DNA of 11,937 nt from Solirubrobacterales bacterium. Lineage in GTDB: Bacteria; Actinomycetota; Thermoleophilia; Solirubrobacterales; Solirubrobacteraceae. This document shows, in pieces, positions 10,301 through 11,937 of the stretch. The position numbers and the translations under genes are program-made. Positions within the stretch are counted from its first letter, which is position 1. Every line of letters starts with the position of its first letter. Where the stretch lies: positions 1 to 11,937 of the forward strand of contig JAPLCH010000244.1 in the NCBI GenBank assembly GCA_026392325.1. Reading direction: 5' to 3'. The notes beneath the pieces are model-generated. The model had not been told where the DNA came from, did no database searches, and saw only the letters and a program-made list of their open reading frames with translations.

Positions 10301-11937
10301 GCGGCCGGGAAGCAGTTCTTGTGCAAGGATTCTCATATCAGCATCCGGAGGGTGATTCGCCAGCCTTGAAGGACGTCAACTTGAAGGTCCTGGAGGGCGA
10401 GTTTGTTCTGCTTGCAGGTCTGTCCGGCGCGGGCAAGTCAACGCTCATTCGCGCGATGGCTGGACTCGCCCCGTCATTTGACGGCGGGACAGCAGCAGGC
10501 TCAATCACCGTCTGTGGACTTGACACGCGAGACCATGGCCCGGCCGACATCGCCCGGGTCTGCGGAACTGTGATCCAGGATGCCGAAAGGCAGGTGGTGA
10601 TGAGCACTGTGCGGGCCGAGCTTGCCCTGCCACTGGAGAGTCGCGGCGGGACGCTTGCGTCGGTGGCTCGGGGGGTTGAGGAGGCAGCACTCTTGCTTGG
10701 GATAGAGGACCTCTTGGATCGCAAGCTCCAAGGGCTTTCCGGAGGAGAGCTTCAGCGTGTTGCGATCGCGGCAGCATTGGCGGTGCGACCGGAGGTGCTT
10801 CTCCTTGACGAGCCGACCGCCCAGCTCGACCCGGTCGCAGCTGACGACTTGGCCTGGACATTGCGACGGCTCAATGAGGAACAGGGGATAACGGTTCTCG
10901 TCGCTGAACAGCGCATTGAGAGACTGCTTGTAGCTGCGGATCGTGTCGCTGTCGTCTCTGAGGGAAGGGTCGTGTCTGACAGCGGACCACATGAGTTTCT
11001 GGGCTGGGCAGAGGAGAGAGCCCCGGAGCTTCTGCCTCCGACGGCAGTGCTCTTCTCCACGGCAGGACTATCGCCACTTCCCGCCTCGGTTAAGGAGGCA
11101 AGGGAATCAGTAAAAGGTCTGCTCCCCGGCCTCAAGGCAGCCGCCCAGTTGGCAGTCAGTCAAGAGCCGAAAGTTGAAAAGGGATCCAGCGGTCCGCATT
11201 TCAGGTGGAGGCGTACTGGCGACTCGCCGGCCTTGGAGCTCCGTGGAGTCTGGGATGAGCGACTTGCCGGAAAGGCGATCTTGAAAGGCGTTGATCTGAA
11301 AGTTGAGTCCGGTGAGATTGTTGCCCTGATGGGACGCAATGGCGCCGGGAAATCAACTCTGCTTCGGCACGCAGCAGGCCTCTTGACTCCTTCAAGGGGG
11401 AAGCGACATGCCGCTGAGCCCATTGCCTATCTGTCGCAGACTCCGGGCGCCTTTCTCCCCGGAGATCGTCTCGGTGACGTGGTCCCACTCCCAGTTCTTC
11501 AATCCAATGGTCTTGGAGACCTCGCCGATCGCAATCCGAGAGACCTGTCCGGTGGAGAGATTCAGCGCGCCGCGCTCGCACTTGTGACGGGCGTTCACGG
11601 AATGGACGCTCCGCGCCTCGTGCTTCTTGATGAACCCACCAGGGGGATGGATGGAATCCACATGCGGGAGCTGATCAACACGATTAGGGGATTGGCTGAG
11701 GCTGGAAGCGCAGTTCTGGTCGCCACACATGACCCCGAGCTCGCCGCGGAGGTCGCTCAACGGACCATTCTGATGGGCGAGGGAATAATCCTTTCCGACG
11801 GACCGACGTCGGATGCGCTGACGGGGGGCTGGTACTTCACGACCGAAACAGCCCGGGTGCTTGGGGGCGGCGCGCTCGTCCCAGCTGATGGGGCGCAGCT
11901 GCTGAGGGAAGCCGTTGAGACAACCCAAGGAGGGGTA
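10297..11937 (+). CDS. ecfA: Fused double ATPase EcfA-EcfA of the ECF transporter (3' end beyond window)
   Basis: An open frame of 547 codons runs to the right edge without a stop; its ATG overlaps the ecfT stop (ATGA), and GGGGA lies 8 nt upstream. It holds two ABC ATPase domains. Domain 1 has Walker A GLSGAGKST (41-49), Q94, LSGGE (147-151), Walker B VLLLDEP (167-173), D-loop QLD, and Q205 in AEQR where the H-loop His normally sits. Domain 2 has GRNGAGKST (346-354), Q381, LSGGE (417-421), LVLLDEP (441-447) and an intact His478 (ATHD). A linker of about 80 residues joins them. Such fusions replace separate EcfA and EcfA' subunits and power uptake by ATP hydrolysis. Domain 2 looks essentially complete by residue 510, and the tail GGWYFTTETARVL resembles the usual EcfA C-terminus, so little may be missing unless more domains are fused. 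Confidence 0.95.
   Translation, partial: MSGREAVLVQGFSYQHPEGDSPALKDVNLKVLEGEFVLLAGLSGAGKSTLIRAMAGLAPSFDGGTAAGSITVCGLDTRDHGPADIARVCGTVIQDAERQVVMSTVRAELALPLESRGGTLASVARGVEEAALLLGIEDLLDRKLQGLSGGELQRVAIAAALAVRPEVLLLDEPTAQLDPVAADDLAWTLRRLNEEQGITVLVAEQRIERLLVAADRVAVVSEGRVVSDSGPHEFLGWAEERAPELLPPTAVLFSTAGLSPLPASVKEARESVKGLLPGLKAAAQLAVSQEPKVEKGSSGPHFRWRRTGDSPALELRGVWDERLAGKAILKGVDLKVESGEIVALMGRNGAGKSTLLRHAAGLLTPSRGKRHAAEPIAYLSQTPGAFLPGDRLGDVVPLPVLQSNGLGDLADRNPRDLSGGEIQRAALALVTGVHGMDAPRLVLLDEPTRGMDGIHMRELINTIRGLAEAGSAVLVATHDPELAAEVAQRTILMGEGIILSDGPTSDALTGGWYFTTETARVLGGGALVPADGAQLLREAVETTQGGV

Noticed and set aside
10338..11928. Several minus-strand frames over the EcfA region
   Set aside because: The plus strand has one continuous frame with two full ABC ATPase domains; the minus frames are its shadows.
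10297..11937. Cobalt importer (CbiMNQO) instead of a cobamide importer
   Set aside because: There is no CbiM or CbiN in the window, and the ATPase is a fused EcfA with DUF4430 proteins upstream. The option stays open only until the sequence to the right is read.

Overview
The window looks like a stretch of chromosome from an actinobacterium (Actinomycetota), probably an uncultured or poorly characterised one. The evidence is moderately high GC, small and tightly packed genes, many starts without a Shine-Dalgarno sequence, actinobacterial-looking tRNAs, and small secreted proteins plus DUF4430 lipoproteins of a kind I associate with Thermoleophilia-like lineages. The class-level assignment is inference. 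No insertion sequence, integrase, phage gene or CRISPR array is visible.

Left part (1-4138), mostly minus strand. The first 15 codons of a family 2 glycosyltransferase run off the left edge. Upstream of it lie two tandem paralogous genes for small secreted proteins with a conserved two-cysteine, double-tryptophan core (115-549 and 556-960). A plus-strand GNAT acetyltransferase (1081-1563) meets, and overlaps tail to tail by 19 bp, a secreted zinc metallopeptidase with a HEYGHH motif (1545-2729). Upstream of that on the minus strand are a Nudix hydrolase (2792-3304) and exodeoxyribonuclease III (3344-4138), a compact group of housekeeping and repair type.

Middle (4139-7391). A small secreted protein (4166-4537) is divergent from exoIII. 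Then come tRNA-Leu(CAG) on the minus strand and tRNA-Glu(CTC) on the plus strand. A membrane-anchored CapA-type metallophosphatase (minus) and a calcineurin-like phosphoesterase (plus) start head to head 17 bp apart. The phosphoesterase overlaps, tail to tail, a PduO-type cobalamin adenosyltransferase (6831-7391, minus).

Right part (7392-11937), the coherent functional unit. A good promoter and a full cobalamin riboswitch (about 7490-7664) precede a run of four plus-strand genes. These are a secreted DUF4430 (transcobalamin C-terminal-like) protein, a DUF4430 lipoprotein, an EcfT transmembrane subunit and a fused double-ATPase EcfA. The last three junctions overlap by 1-4 bp (TGATG, ATGA, ATGA), so the genes are probably translationally coupled. 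With the divergent adenosyltransferase this reads as a vitamin B12 (cobamide) capture, import and activation locus: surface proteins bind the corrinoid, an ECF transporter moves it inside, and the adenosyltransferase makes the coenzyme form. The substrate-binding S component is not in the window and may lie just past the right edge, where EcfA is still open.

Two observations recur. Several starts have a TANNNT hexamer 6-10 nt upstream and no clear Shine-Dalgarno, which suggests leaderless transcripts. In contrast, the riboswitch-controlled gene has a strong Shine-Dalgarno that could be masked by a small hairpin.
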